64,000 nt of DNA from contig NC_037592.1 of the NCBI RefSeq assembly GCF_003073045.1, forward strand, positions 12,614,007-12,678,006. Direction: 5' to 3'. Made by a program: the position numbers and the translations under genes. The DNA comes from Pomacea canaliculata (Eukaryota > Mollusca > Gastropoda > Architaenioglossa > Ampullariidae). Shown piece by piece: positions 11,480 through 23,594 of this stretch (position 1 is its first letter; each line of letters begins with the position of its first letter). Under the pieces are notes generated by a model, which saw only the letters and a program-made list of their open reading frames with translations, made no database searches and was not told where the DNA came from.

Positions 11480-14173
11480 CTACTTCTCCCGACACAAACT
11501 GTGTATCTGCTCTCTAAACTTTGACCCCATGACGTAGTACACACAGAAATGGACTGAGGAGCGAACTCCGCGACACGCGAGAACAATATACCAAACCGTA
11601 AAGTTGACAGTAATGTACATCCTGGTGGAATACAGCTCTTGTAGGACAAGAGAAAATATCTGAACACCAATATTGGGCATCACACAGATGAGAAAGAGAA
11701 CTGAGGTCCCGATCAACATCCGGGTTACTGCCATCTCTTTACTCGACATACTAGAACCGAGATGTTCAGTCTTCTGTGTCCCAGTCGTCATGTTTGTCAT
11801 CGACTTTCTTTTTTTAACAGCTGCATTGAGTTTCATTGCTGTAATGGTAGTGCACATCCCTATGACAATGTAGAACGTGGTTGGTAGCACTGTCGAGTAG
11901 ATAATAATATCGAAAATGTCAAGGATTTTCTTGTTGTCCATATAGTACCTGAAAAATGACACAACTATTTCATTAAATAGGTTTTTGCTGAACTCCTGTT
12001 TAAATACACCACAAAAGTGCTCGTGATGGTAGTTTTAATTAATGATAACCTGTTTGCTTGCTTTCAGACTTACCTGATTAAATGCTGTCTACATGGTTAC
12101 ATGCCACTTAGGTAACTTGAATGATCTAACATAGGTTTTGCGAAAAGTACAAAGAGAGAACTGTAAGGATTACTTTTTATTGATGTGTTAGTGTACCTGT
12201 AAGAAAAGATATCAAACCAAAAGCAAGAAAAACAAACACTATTTGTTATCTTCGCAGAAGAGAAGAAGTTAAGGATGGAAACTAGTTTAAGATAAAGGCA
12301 CGCCTCGTGAAAAAATGTAACACACAGTAAAATAATAAATACCTGCTTATAAAGAAATTACGAAACGTTGATTATCCACAGAGATTATTTCAAAACATTT
12401 TTGTCTGTGATGTAACACGTTATACTTTGTTAAGACCGCGTTTTAGTATCAAATATGTCTTAGAAGATGGTCTATGATATGATGTTAAAATTGTTTAAAC
12501 CTTTTCTTTAAAATATGTTTACTTTTGAAGTATTTATCTTTGGCCTAAAATGTATGTCTCAGAAATATCTTGTATAATCAGAGTTTCCGTTCCGCTCACT
12601 CCTAATTCTCATTGTTGACACACCTATTTCTTGTACCTTTGATTGTCGGTTCATTTCTAGTCATCGGTGTCAGCGCACTGAGTTCAAATCCACATATTCT
12701 ACTTTACATATCCTACTTTTTGCTGGTTCCCAGTCACTTAATCCCCAGACACTTCATCCCCGACACTTCATCCCCGACACTTCATCCCCTAGACTTTTAA
12801 TCCCCAGACACTTAATCCCTAAACTAAATCCTTAACTATAAAAATTATGAAGTCAGCGAAAAATTTAATTGAAATTCAAATTCAAATCATGCTATTAACT
12901 TCAACGTCATTTGAACATCTACAACATTAGTTAAAGTTCATATAAGCTAGTAAATTTAATGTTCTTCAACAATATGATATGAAAATTGTTCTTGAGTGTC
13001 GGGGATGAAGTGTCGGGGATTAAGTGTCTGGGGATTAAAAGTCTCGGGGATGAAGTGTCGGGGATGAAGTGTCGGGGATGAAGTGTCTGGGGATTAAGTG
13101 ACCGGACACCCTTTTTGCTATTTTGTGACGTGGCCAATACCCTTACTGTGTCAAAGTTACGAAGGACCTGGTGATGTTGGCAGACGGATCGTACATAAAA
13201 CTGATGGTTTGCTTGGGAATCATGATAGCACACATCCCGGCCATCAGAACGACGCAGCAGACGACAACAATGGCGGTCATGGTGGACGTCTTCAGCAGCC
13301 GCTTGGCGTGGAGGGGACTGACGACACAGAAACAGCGCTCACAGGCGATGACAGCCGACAGCAACTGAGAGGCCCACTCGACGCTGATTAAACCTGCATC
13401 AGTAACGATATGCAGTTCTCTAATGTTTATTACTTATTAAGTGAAAAAACTCATGTTTAGTATTAAATGATTGTAAGTCACACAGAAAATAAAAATAACT
13501 ACTAGGTTTGCATATCCTTGACTTTGCAAAACTGAAAACAAAAAAGAATGTCTGTAAAGTCAAAAAAATTCTAGCATTTCTAAGACTTACTTTAAAAAAA
13601 AATAAAAAAAGAAGACAGCTAAAGATCATCGCAAGCACTCACCTCCCAAATAGGTTATTGTGAACCAGGTGTCTGGACTAACGTGTTTTCTCACTCGGTC
13701 CTCGACAAACACGAGAAGCAGGATGACGACGTTGACGAGGTCAGCCAGCGCCAGGAGGAAGAGACAGACGTTGATTCTCTCTCCAAGACCCTGTCTGTAG
13801 AACACCATGGCGCTCACCACGTTGCCGGGGATTCCAAGGAACAGAAGAAAGGGAATCATGAACCAGCACATGGCCGCCATGATGATCTCGTAAATCTTGA
13901 TAGGACACAGATAAAACTTCGCAAACTGAGGCATAAGATAAAATAAAAGAAAAATGCGTTAGCTAACAACAATAATGCTCAAATATAACACTAAATTGTA
14001 AAGCTGATGTTATGCATTGTTGCTATATGTTGTTGTTGTTGTTGTCTTACTTCAGCAGATAAAATGTTCGTCTCATAGTTGGACAGCTGTAAATTTGTGG
14101 TTGTGAAGCAACTCTCAGTGGCGTTTTCCCATGGTTTCAGATCCGATGATATGTTGTCTAACATGGGTTCCAT
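11480..14173 (-). CDS. Class A (rhodopsin-like) 7TM receptor, copy A, 4 exons
   Basis: Exons: 14173-14051, 13895-13643, 13393-13147, 11948-11480; intron phases 0, 1, 2; 363 residues. Residues 1-41 are the extracellular N-terminus with an N-glycosylation site (NISS). TM1 (about 44-72) carries GIPGN with N66, TM2 has LALAD with D93, and TM3 ends in Glu144-Arg145-Cys146 (the DRY position). TM4 ends exon 3. ECL2 has the site NIT. Exon 4 holds TM5 (YSTVLP), a basic third loop, TM6 (ICVMP) and TM7, where NPxxY is replaced by HFCVY, then SKFRE as helix 8. Family knowledge places it among G protein-coupled receptors of the plasma membrane. Mollusc-type chemosensory or peptide receptors are the nearest style; the ligand is unknown. 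Exon 2 is taken to start after a tract ending 'cctatcaag', conserved in all copies; in A an upstream 'ctcag' would add 10 residues in frame. Intron 3 holds an inserted inverted-repeat element (12725-13111). Confidence 0.88.
12725..13111. mobile_element. Palindromic non-autonomous DNA transposon built of ~15-bp repeats, in intron 3 of receptor A
   Basis: Left arm about 12725-12822 and right arm about 12992-13111 are inverted copies. Each consists of alternating units such as CACTTAATCCCCAGA and CACTTCATCCCCGA. The outer ends read GGTTCCCAGTCACTTAATCC (left) and, on the opposite strand, GGGTGTCCGGTCACTTAATC (right). It is flanked by a perfect 8-bp direct repeat TTTTTGCT (12717-12724, 13112-13119). 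Paralogous introns (around 37705 and 43099) show the uninterrupted site. The AT-rich middle has no coding frame. The 8-bp target repeat would fit hAT, P or Merlin types; the superfamily is undecided. Confidence 0.8.
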
Positions 14174-16185
14174 GCCTGTCAGTGATGTCGCATAGAAAGA
14201 CAACCAAGTAGCATGTCTTTCACTTTTACTACACAAAGTGCTCTCCCCGTAAAGTAATGTTTAATTCAGATACGGAATCCTCCCAGGTACTAAGACGCTA
14301 AATGATCTGAAGAAGTGTTTGTAACCAACAATGAATCCCATCAGCTGGTTTCTGGTAGCTCGAGGCAAATTGTTATCAGAGTCACAGGCAAGTATGTGAA
14401 CTACCATCACTTTTATCTGCTTCTTCTAAGTTAATATACATCAGTTAATAATAAAGAGCAAACACTGTAACTATCGCTTGGATAATTAAACAATATTACA
14501 AGGAAATTGGGGAAATACGAAAATCCCATGTAGCGATTGATCACTTAAGTATAGAGAAATGTCAAGAACGTAGGTTTAAAGGATTTTTACTGATGACATA
14601 CGTTGATTCCTGTAAGAACATTTAATTATAGAGGTTTCTGTACAAGGAGAAACTGTCAAGGTGCAGCCCTTGTTTTTTTAATCTCAATTAAAACAAAATA
14701 ATTTCATGTGGAAGAAGTATAATTCTACATATATCCTTTGATGTAACTACGATTGTAGGCATTTTTACAGCAAAATTATATAAAACAAATAGCTAAAAAA
14801 TATTAATAACTGCATAGGTTATGTGGAAAATAAAATAATATATTTGTATATGTGTTGTCCTGCATTAATGGGCATGGTGCTTGTATACTTGTGCACGCGA
14901 TCGTTCATAAACATGGCATTTAATTAGTAGCTCATCCTGTCTTCTACTAGATAGTCGGTTTGAGTCACAGTGTTTCGTTTCTTCCTTCACTATTGGTCGG
15001 TTAGATGTTCTCTGCAGGTTTGCCTTCTGGGCGCAGATGTAACTGTTTACCTCTACTAGCCACGTCAATAGAACAAAAATTTTTCCTTTGTTTAAGGTAA
15101 GTACGAAATTTCTCTGTTTCATTGCTGCCCTAAATGATTGGGAGGACCTGGAGACGCAACCCATGATTAATTAACAGTAAAGTAACATGTTGGGAGGATG
15201 TCTGTAAGGTGGACCAGAGAATCTTTGAGTGTATGTTCTGAAAGCTGGCTGGTCATCTGCTATCCTGGTCACGTGGGCGCTTGTCTGTCTGCTGATGGAT
15301 GCCAGGGAGACCTACTCATGGCGTCAGGACCCACGTGATAGCACACGTGATGGTTCTCGCTCATAGTAAGGGACATGTGTTACAACTGCCTAACCATATT
15401 GAGTCTTTTGAGACAGCTTTCCCCTCTTCGTCATCAGGAGGACCTTTTCGTGTGACATAAGAGGAGAGAACTACAATTACAGCAACAGTGCTGACATGAT
15501 GGCCCAGTCTTGGTCGGACATGGTCTATAAATGGCGCCCACGTATGATGATACACTCTTGTCGCATCATTTGATTTGACCACATTGGACAAATCTCGATA
15601 CGACCACAAACCTTTTGTGTAAATGTACACATAATAAATTTATTAGTAAATGTGGATGTAATCACAAATTTACTATTAAACTGGATTTTCGTAGAAAATA
15701 TGGATCACATATATACTGGAGAGATGTGCGTGTGGCAAGGGAAGTAACAAGTGAGGCACTAAGACGATCCATAGAGAACTACAGAATTCCACTGATTCAC
15801 AATAATAAATGAATAACTATTTTTGGATTACAGTTATTAAAAATATGTAGTTGTACAAGTATTTCAATCGGTTTAAGGTTTGATCCACTTCATCATTGCC
15901 AGCCTTAACATAAAGACAGTTGCCTTCCATGTAGACAGTCGCTCAACTCCTTCACATTCTTTCTTTATCTTTCACAGCAGACATTGCATGATTAAAATTA
16001 TGACTTTGACCATAATGTACGCTGGCACATTAACTTGTATATTATCTTTTTATTTTCGTTTTCTGTTTCTCTCAACCCTGCCCAGCCCTGTCGATTCATT
16101 TCGAAAACTTAAGAAAACCTCTTATACTCAATTAAAATCACAATACGGTCACGAAATAAATGTTTTTGTTGACAATTGCAAAATG

Positions 16186-16475
16186 CAGTGGTGGCCAACC
16201 TTATCTTGCCCGAGGACTGCACTGGACATGATATAAAATCCCGCGGGACAGAACATGGGGAGGTTTTCTCCAGGTATCCCAGTTTCCGTCTCTCTCTCCT
16301 CACATTGTGAGAAATCGCCGTACGGTGGAAGCACTTTCATATTAAATAAACCAACTAACCGTGGCTGGTGGTTTTGCCAGAATCATATGTCGTTAAAAAT
16401 GAAACTTTGTTATGGCTAGTTAAATTGAGTGGGCCGGATGAGGCGCCTTCATAGACCGTAGATTGAGCACCTCTG
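16186..16475. mobile_element. hAT-like MITE, 290 bp
   Basis: The left end CAGTGGTGGCCAACC and the right end GATTGAGCACCTCTG are imperfect inverted repeats of the hAT type. The flanks are an 8-bp near-duplicate, GCAAAATG (16178-16185) and GCATAATG (16476-16483), the target size known for hAT. An internal 'gggccggatgaggcgcc' motif is also common in non-autonomous hAT elements. There is no transposase frame, and one mismatch in the target repeat suggests moderate age. Confidence 0.75.
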
Positions 16476-17018
16476 GCATAATGGTAGCAAAGAATGATAA
16501 AAATTTTGCTTCTAATTTGCAATTTTATTTTAATCTCGTTTTAAACAAAAATAAGACAGACAGATAGACAGGCAGACAACTCTTGTCACCATGACTGTGG
16601 GAAAAAAGTCACCAGATGACAATAATATGCATCCGATATCCATTTTTGATAAAAGCAAACTTTGCCATGTAAACTGTCAAAGATAAGAAAGCTCGCAAGC
16701 TGCCGCACAGGTTACAATATTCATACATAACAGCAGTAGCCTAGTACTGAGCATCATTTGAAAGCTGCTGACAAAGACGGGGGCTCTCCTGACCTCATCG
16801 CTACACAGAGAAAACAATAACACAGTTTTAAACATTTAGATAATGAATTGTTAATTGCTATCGATAATGTTAAGCCAAAAATTTGTTACTCTTAGAATTT
16901 AGTCGATTCATTATTCTCAGTCATTTGACCCATTTTAGTGCTGCTTCTATTATTGTTTCTTCTTTTCTTGACTTATGTTGCCAATAATTTGCACTCCCTG
17001 TGAGAGGACTTGTACTAA

Positions 17019-17500
17019 GAGGTACACGTTGACACCAAGGACAGAAGTCGTCGTTCTCAAAGGAGGAGAAGGTCTGCTGAGTTCATCACACTCCAAAGAA
17101 CCAGAGAACTTTGCTTGAAGGTGGAACAGTCGTCGGAGACACCACGTGTTTGTCCCTGGACTGGGACAGTGCTCGACTCTGTGTCTCCGGGAGAGCAGTC
17201 GTCACTCTCTGACGACGGACAGGCGGAGCAACACTTTCGAGGGAAAGTCATCGGAGTGTCGTGATTGTCAGCTGGAGTATTGGTCTCCTCAACAACAAAC
17301 GTGGCCTCACAAAACAGTACGAGAACAGCTGTAACATCCAGAAGCCAAGTTAATGTGTGTATGCATGTGAGAGTAACAGGCAGTAATAACGAGAGGTAAC
17401 AGCACTGTACTAGTGGAAGTACGATTTACACGAATAGTACTGTGGCACCTTTTAGGCTAGTCGTTTTGTGTGTATTTTCATGTTTTTTATGTTAAATAAA
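17019..17500 (+). other. Possible 3'-terminal exon of an unknown gene, or a remnant
   Basis: A plus-strand frame is open from 17019 to a TGA at 17262-17264, with arginine-rich then Ser/Glu-rich composition (RRSQRRRRSAEF; SPGEQSSLSDDG). AG dinucleotides just upstream could serve as an acceptor, and AATAAA lies at 17495-17500. No partner exon or domain is recognised. Frames on both strands are open here because the stretch is GC-richer than its surroundings, so chance is a real alternative. Confidence 0.22.
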
Positions 17501-18558
17501 CCCTTTTATTGCTATAATTTAAATCACACGTCGTTGAGTCTTGTGTTTGGGGAACAGCAGCGGTGGGGTCTCGTTGTTCCCCGGTGCCTGTGTTCACGCT
17601 TTGGCTTAAAAACAAGAAATATTGCGACAATAATTGCGACAATGTTTAATTATTGCCTAGTCAAGTTCAAAGTTTTATATTTGCTGTAGCTGAGAAGCCC
17701 ACTATAACGTTTGGTGTCTTTTGTACCTGTTAATGGAAGTTAGTGTATTCGAGTGAAGTCCCTAAGCATCTACCACATAAAGCAAACAGCGGGTCACGAG
17801 ATACGGACATCTACTGTGGGTGGATGCAGGGCAAACTAATCACCCCCTGCAACAATATACTGTCTGGAACTACAACCTTATTTGTCGATATCATAAATCC
17901 ATGTATTCTTATCCAATGACTCTGCGATTATACATCTACCTTCATCAATCATCTACTTATTCTCGCCGATCCACCATTCCTCATCTACAATCTTTATCAA
18001 TAATCAGCCTATGTATATCGAACAGTCCATCCCTAATGATTGATTCATCTTAATCTGTTTCTCCCAATATTCTCGTTTAGTTGACAGCGATTGTTGTAGA
18101 TTTACCGATTATGTACCCTCAAATATATCAATAGTTTCGTCTATTTCCTTTGGATATAGCCATCCCTGTCCATTTGTGACATAAGAGGAGATAACTACAA
18201 CTACATCCCTGTCCATTTATCCATGATCGAGACTTATCCAATTTCAACGACCCGTGTACTTTTTATTGCGACCTTTCATTATCCACTAAAACTCTAATAC
18301 GCAAAAAGACTAAAATAAAACTGTTCTGAAGGGATACATTATTTCATATGTCAAGAATGTATATTTATATACTAGTAAAAGATCTGTACCTTACCGTCAA
18401 GACCAGTTGTTGTTGCGAGGTGTATTTAAACAAAGTATTTCTTTCACGTAGCACAATATCAATTTGAATCCTCACGAATAAAATGTCGTTGCGATGCTTA
18501 TTGTTAGAGTTACAGAGATATTTCTGTAAAACTTACTAAAAGACAGTGTAAGTGATCA

Positions 18559-19645
18559 CTAGGAGTCTACAGAGAATTTGACTCGTGAGGCATCACTAAT
18601 AAAAAATGTTCTTCCGCTGCAGACACTGTGTACATATTCTCTAAACTTTGACCCCATGATGTAGTACACACAGAAATGGACTGAGGACCGGACTCCGCGA
18701 CACGTGTGAACAACATACCAGAGTGCAAAGTTTAGAGTAAAGTACATACTGGTGGAATTTAACTCTTGTAGGAGAAGAGAAAATATCGCAACACCAATGT
18801 TGGGTAACCCACAGATGAGAAAGAGAACAGAGGTCCCGATCAACATACGGGTTACTGCCATCTCTTTACTCGACATACTAGTACCGAGATGTTCAGTCTT
18901 CTGTGTCCCAGTCGTCACGTTTGTCATCGACCTTCTCTGTTTGACAGCTGCTTGTAGTTTGATGGCGGTAATGGTAGTGCACATCCCTATGACGATGTAG
19001 AAAGTTACAGGTATCACCGTGGAGTAGATAATGATGTCAAAAATGTCTGTGATTTTCTTGTTCTCCATATAGTACCTGTTAAATGATAAAAAAGGTATTT
19101 CACCAAGTATTCTTTTACTGTACTTACGTTTGATTATATTACCAATATTTTCCTTATTATAATTTTTAGTCAATAATAATTTGTTTTCTACTTTTAGACT
19201 TACTTTGTCACTGTCAGGAAGTACTTGGTGATGTTAGCAGTCGAATCGTACATGGAGCCGATGGTGTGTTTGGGAACCACGATAACCAACATCCCTGCCA
19301 TCAGCACGACACAGCAGACGACAACAATGGCGGTCATGGTGGACGTCTTCAGCAGCCGCTTGGCGTGGAGGGGACTGACGACACAGAAACAGCGCTCACA
19401 GGCGATGACAGCCGACAGGAACTGAGAGGCCCACTCGGCGCTGATTACACCTAAATTAGCAAAATATGCAATCTTTTGATGTTTATAACTAACTCGAAAA
19501 TAGATCGTATTTATTGGTAAATTATTGTACGTTAAGAATATTGTCAAAATATTTAATAAGCTTGTATGTCATGATTGTCTAAGACTCAGAAAAAAAATTC
19601 TTTTAAGTTAAGAGGCATTGACTTTCTAACATTTCTAATACCTAC

Positions 19646-19676
<31 letters not shown>

Positions 19677-20224
19677 CGATAGCTAAAGGTACATCACAAG
19701 CACTCACCCCCTAAATAGGTTATTATGAACCAGCTGTTTGCATTAAAGTGTTTTCTCACTCGGTCCTCGACATACAACAGAAGCAGGATGACGACGTTGA
19801 CGAGGTCAGCCAGCGCCAGGAGGAAGAGACAGACGTTGATTCTCTCTCCAAGACCCTGTCTGTAGAACACCATGGCGCTCACCACGTTGCCAGGGATTCC
19901 CAGGAACAGTAGAAAGGGAATCATGAGCCAGCACATGGCCGCCACGATGAACTCATAAATCTTGACAGGACAAAGAAACAATTTCGCGAAGTGAGGAATA
20001 AGATAAAATAAAAGATAATTACGTCAGTTAACAATAATTATGTCAAAATATAACACCAAATTTTAAACATGATGTTATTGTTGTCATTGTTGTTGTCTTA
20101 CTTCAGCAGATAGAATGCTCGACTCATTGGCGGTCAACTTTAAATTTGTGGTTGTGAACCAACTCTCACTGGAGTTTTCCCAAGGTTCCAGATCCATTGA
20201 TTTGTTGTCCAACACGGGTTCCAT
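18559..20224 (-). CDS. Class A 7TM receptor, copy B, 4 exons
   Basis: Exons: 20224-20102, 19960-19708, 19450-19204, 19075-18559; 379 residues. Same domain plan as copy A; the 41-codon exon 1 opens with MEPVLD, close to A's MEPMLD. B is the most compact gene of the array (introns 141, 257 and 128 bp). Its exon 4 runs 16 codons past the others, giving a distinct tail (CSGRTFFISDASRVKFSVDS) after SKFRE. TM6 reads ICGLP instead of ICVMP. Intron 2 contains a 29-nt A run (19646-19674). The upstream acceptor seen in A ('ctcag') is 'ctcac' here, which supports use of the shared downstream acceptor 'gtcaag'. All splice sites are GT-AG. Confidence 0.87.
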
Positions 20225-21309
20225 ACCAGCCAGTGTTGTTGCATAAAAAGACAACCCCAAAGATGTCCGATACTTTTACTACACAAAGTGTTCTCCCCAT
20301 AAACTAATATTTAGTGCAGATACGGCGATGGTCCCAGTCATACTCAACCTAACGCTTTAGCCGTTAAATGATCTGAACAAGTGTTTGTAACCAACAATGA
20401 ATCCCATCAGCTGGTTTTTTGTAGCTTGAGGCAAACTGTTACCACAGTCAAATGTAGGGATGTGAACTACTATCGCCTTTATCTGCTTCTTGTAAGTTAA
20501 TATTTCAGTTAATGATAAAGAGAAAACGCTATAACTATCGCTTGAATAATAAAAAAAATATTTTAAGGAAGGCGGAGTTAGTAAATACTAAAACACCATT
20601 TAGCGATTGATCCGTTAAGTATAAAGAAATGTCACGAGACTGGTGGTAAAGCACGTTTTACTGTGAATATTAGTTGATTCCTGTAAGAACATTCAATTAT
20701 AGAGGTATTTGTACAAGGAGAAAATTTCAAGGAGCAGACTTTTTTTTAAAAAAATCTCAATTAAAACAAAATAATTTCCTGTCGGAGAAGTATACTTCGA
20801 CAAATATGTTTTGCAGCAACTACGATTGTAGGCAATTTTTTTTTTACAGCTAAAGGTAAAAACTGAATTGGAAAATAGCAGCAGGCTTTATTAACTGAAA
20901 TGGTGGGATATGTAAAATTAATTAGATAATATGTGTGTATATATACAGTGTTGCATTAATGGGCACGATGTGTGTGGGTACGTGCGCGCGTCTGTTTTCT
21001 TGTGCACACGATCGTTCATAAGCATGACATTTAGTTACTCGGTAGCCTTCGTGCTCCGTGAACAAAGCTCATCATGTCTTCTACTAGGGAGCTCGTGTGA
21101 TTCATAGCATTTCATTTGTTTCATACACTGTTGGTCTGTTCGATCTTCTCTGTAGTTCTGCCTTCTGACGGCAAATGTAACCGTTTACCTCTACTAGCCA
21201 CGTCGTTAGGAAAACCTTTCCTTTTGTTCGAGGTAAGAAATAAATTTCGCTATGTTTCATTGCCTCCCTGAAGTGTTGTTAGAACCTGGAGACACGACTT
21301 ATGATTTGG

Positions 21310-22175
21310 TAACAGTAGTAATTATTAGTAGCAAGAGTGGTAGTGTTAGTGATATTTGTATTCGTATTCGTATTGGTAGCGGTAGTGGTAGTGGTAATAA
21401 TAATAAGAACACTAATGTGAACTTACAACGCGCAACATCAGGACCAATGATAAATAAAAGATAACAGCCAGTGGACAGTGAGGTAGGTATAGGTACCCTG
21501 AGCAACATAAAGATGAGGTACAAGAGTAGAATGTAAGGCGATAAAGAAAGATATGAAGGGATGTAGATACTAGAAACAGTGTAAGATGGAACCGTTACAT
21601 GATGGTTAGCATGACAGTATTGCCAGGGAGTTAAGATAGTATTTCAGGGACAGTACTTTGTGAACAGATATGTTTTCAGAAAGCATTTGAATGTAGCCTT
21701 TGAGTCCGAGTGGCAAATGTGATGAGAAAGAGAGTTCCACTGCTTACCAGTACAGAGGGAGGACGTCCGTTGCCCGTATGTAACTGTCTTTGTGGGAGGG
21801 AGGATAGAATGTGAGGATAGAATGCGGGGGTCTCATGAGGAGCGAATGTTTCGGGCAGGAGTATGGACAGACAAGAATTCGGGGAAGTAGTGGGGGAAGG
21901 AGCCTTCAAAGAATACATGGCATAAAGTTGAGAGCTTGTGGTCTATTCTAGCTTCAACTGGTAGCCAATGAATGAAGAAGTGGTGTGACATGTTCACATC
22001 AGCGAGTCCGAAAAACGAGACGAGCAGCTGAGTTCTGACTTTCTGTAGCTTGTGGATGAGGTACTGTGGACAGCCAGCAAGAAGACAGTTTCAGTAGTCT
22101 AGACAGAACAAATGAGCAGATGAGAATTTTGGTTGTTGAGATGGACAGAGCTATTTGAGTTCATTGTTCACATTT
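21310..22175 (-). mobile_element. LINE fragment, L2/CR1-like, 3' part
   Basis: Read on the minus strand, the sequence gives the C-terminal end of a non-LTR reverse transcriptase ORF. Blocks equivalent to 'LAGCPQYLIHKLQ...QNSAARLV', 'IDHKLSTLCH', 'YFPEFLSVHTPARN', 'GKQWNSL' and 'TFKCFLKTYLF' follow in order, as in L2 and CR1 elements. The frame is interrupted and shifted, so it is dead. A short 3' UTR and a tail of simple TTA/ACCACT repeats (about 21310-21410) follow, as these elements usually have. The 5' part is missing. Confidence 0.7.
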
Positions 22176-22947
22176 TTTTCGTTAAGCACAAAGGCGTGGC
22201 AATAGGAAAAAAGACTTTAATTTGTTATTACGTATAAAATACATGTATTGTGACAAATGTATTATAAAAAGTAAATAAATCTTCGTCTGACAAAAGCCAA
22301 CTCCGATCGGTCTGCACAAGTTGATCAAACTATCTTGAGACCAAACAAAAACTTTCAGGTTGTTATGACTGACATCCGCTCTTTACATATAGTACAGTTG
22401 TATTTCTTCTGCTTGAGAAAGGGTTACAGTTATTAGTCAATTAAGGTGTCAAAATAAAAGTAAAATACGTGAGGCACACATTTGTTTTCTGGGAGTAGGG
22501 GTGGGGTTTGTTCTAAGCATGTGATGGTTATCCTCCCTCCGTGTTGTCTGTGTGTGCGTGTGTGTGCGTGTTTGTGCGTGTGCGTGTGTGTGCTCATGGT
22601 AATGTACTTCTTTCAAAAAGAACATTCTTGAAAGAAATTTCTTTTACCACAAAATACGAATTTCTTATCTATTATCAGCTTCGTAAGACAGCTGTTAAAG
22701 AGTGGATCGTTAAAATCGTTTTCAATGAATGCTACTAAGAACCTGCACTTCATAACAAACTGTTTTTGTCCTTCTGTTACATTTTGTCTTTTGTTCAACG
22801 CGTTTCTCACACTATACATCAAACAATGCGCAAATAAAAACAACTAACACCGGAATATATAGTGAACGCACTGACAGATAGTATTCACAGTCATGAGAAA
22901 TTTAAACACAATGATACAGTAATAAGTAGCATTATAGAAAACTGGCT

Positions 22948-22989
<42 letters not shown>
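22948..22989. repeat. AAC microsatellite
   Basis: Fourteen uninterrupted AAC triplets between the LINE fragment and receptor C. Confidence 0.9.
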
Positions 22990-23039
22990 AAATGATGATG
23001 TGAGCTTGTATAGTTTACACACCGCCTGAAGACAGGCTC

Positions 23040-23395
23040 ACAACGCTTAACAAACACAAAATCAGAAAGAATCGTGCGGCTCTTTCAAAGCAGGTATCGG
23101 GAGACTTTGTTGTTGATCAGCTGGATGAAATCTTCTCTAAAAACCAAGATGGTAATTTGGTACAATTAAAATTTACCGCTCCTAAAGAGATTGTTTCTTC
23201 CATGGCGAACGGCAATCATCGGTAGTAGCGATGACCGCGATGTTGGGTAAAGACGACGACAAAGTTTAAAAGTCAGAGATTATATGTCAATGTTTGTCTG
23301 TTGGAGTACATCTTTATTAGAGACAAAGACCGGGATCTGTTCAGAGGTCGTAAACACAAGTTTATCAACTATATCATGAAGAGACTGCCTTTTTA
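23040..23395 (+). pseudogene. Decayed coding remnant of unknown origin
   Basis: Plus-strand segments have protein-like composition, for example around VSGDFVVDQLDEIFSKN and, further on, RDKDRDLFRGRKHKFINYI, ending at a TAA. The stretch is broken and no family is recognised. It could be an old mobile-element or virus-derived relic, or a retained piece of a host gene. It has no counterpart that I see in the other receptor units. Confidence 0.3.
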
Positions 23396-23594
23396 AACCA
23401 CATAAAGATGCGTTTTCTCACAAATACATACTCAGCCTACTAATGCCAAAGGTGAGTTATAATATTATTCCTAAAAAAAATACAGCACAGGACAAAGACA
23501 AAAAAAACTTTTCTGTGCAGAATACTATAAAATAAGTACTAAGTATATGTAACCCATCACATCTGTTCCTCACTCATGTATCGTTTAAGGTTGT

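Larger units (their letters stand above)
14174..18558. other. Intergenic between receptors A and B
   Basis: Contains the 5' flank of A, with a block at about 15045-15175 that recurs upstream of the other receptor genes; a hAT-like MITE (16186-16475, listed separately); and a possible plus-strand 3' exon (17019-17264, listed separately). It also holds two unexplained open frames that lack an ATG: 15361-15630 minus, with a short hydrophobic stretch (VAVIVVLSSYV), and about 15612-15812 plus. From about 17830 to 18558 the sequence is the 3' flank of unit B and matches flanks of other units. Confidence 0.5.
20225..23594. other. Intergenic between receptors B and C
   Basis: Begins with the 5' flank of B, including the shared upstream block at about 21180-21300. 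An L2-type LINE fragment (listed separately) follows, then a TG-rich run at about 22540-22592, an AAC microsatellite at 22948-22989 and a decayed coding-like stretch at about 23040-23395 (listed separately). Confidence 0.5.
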
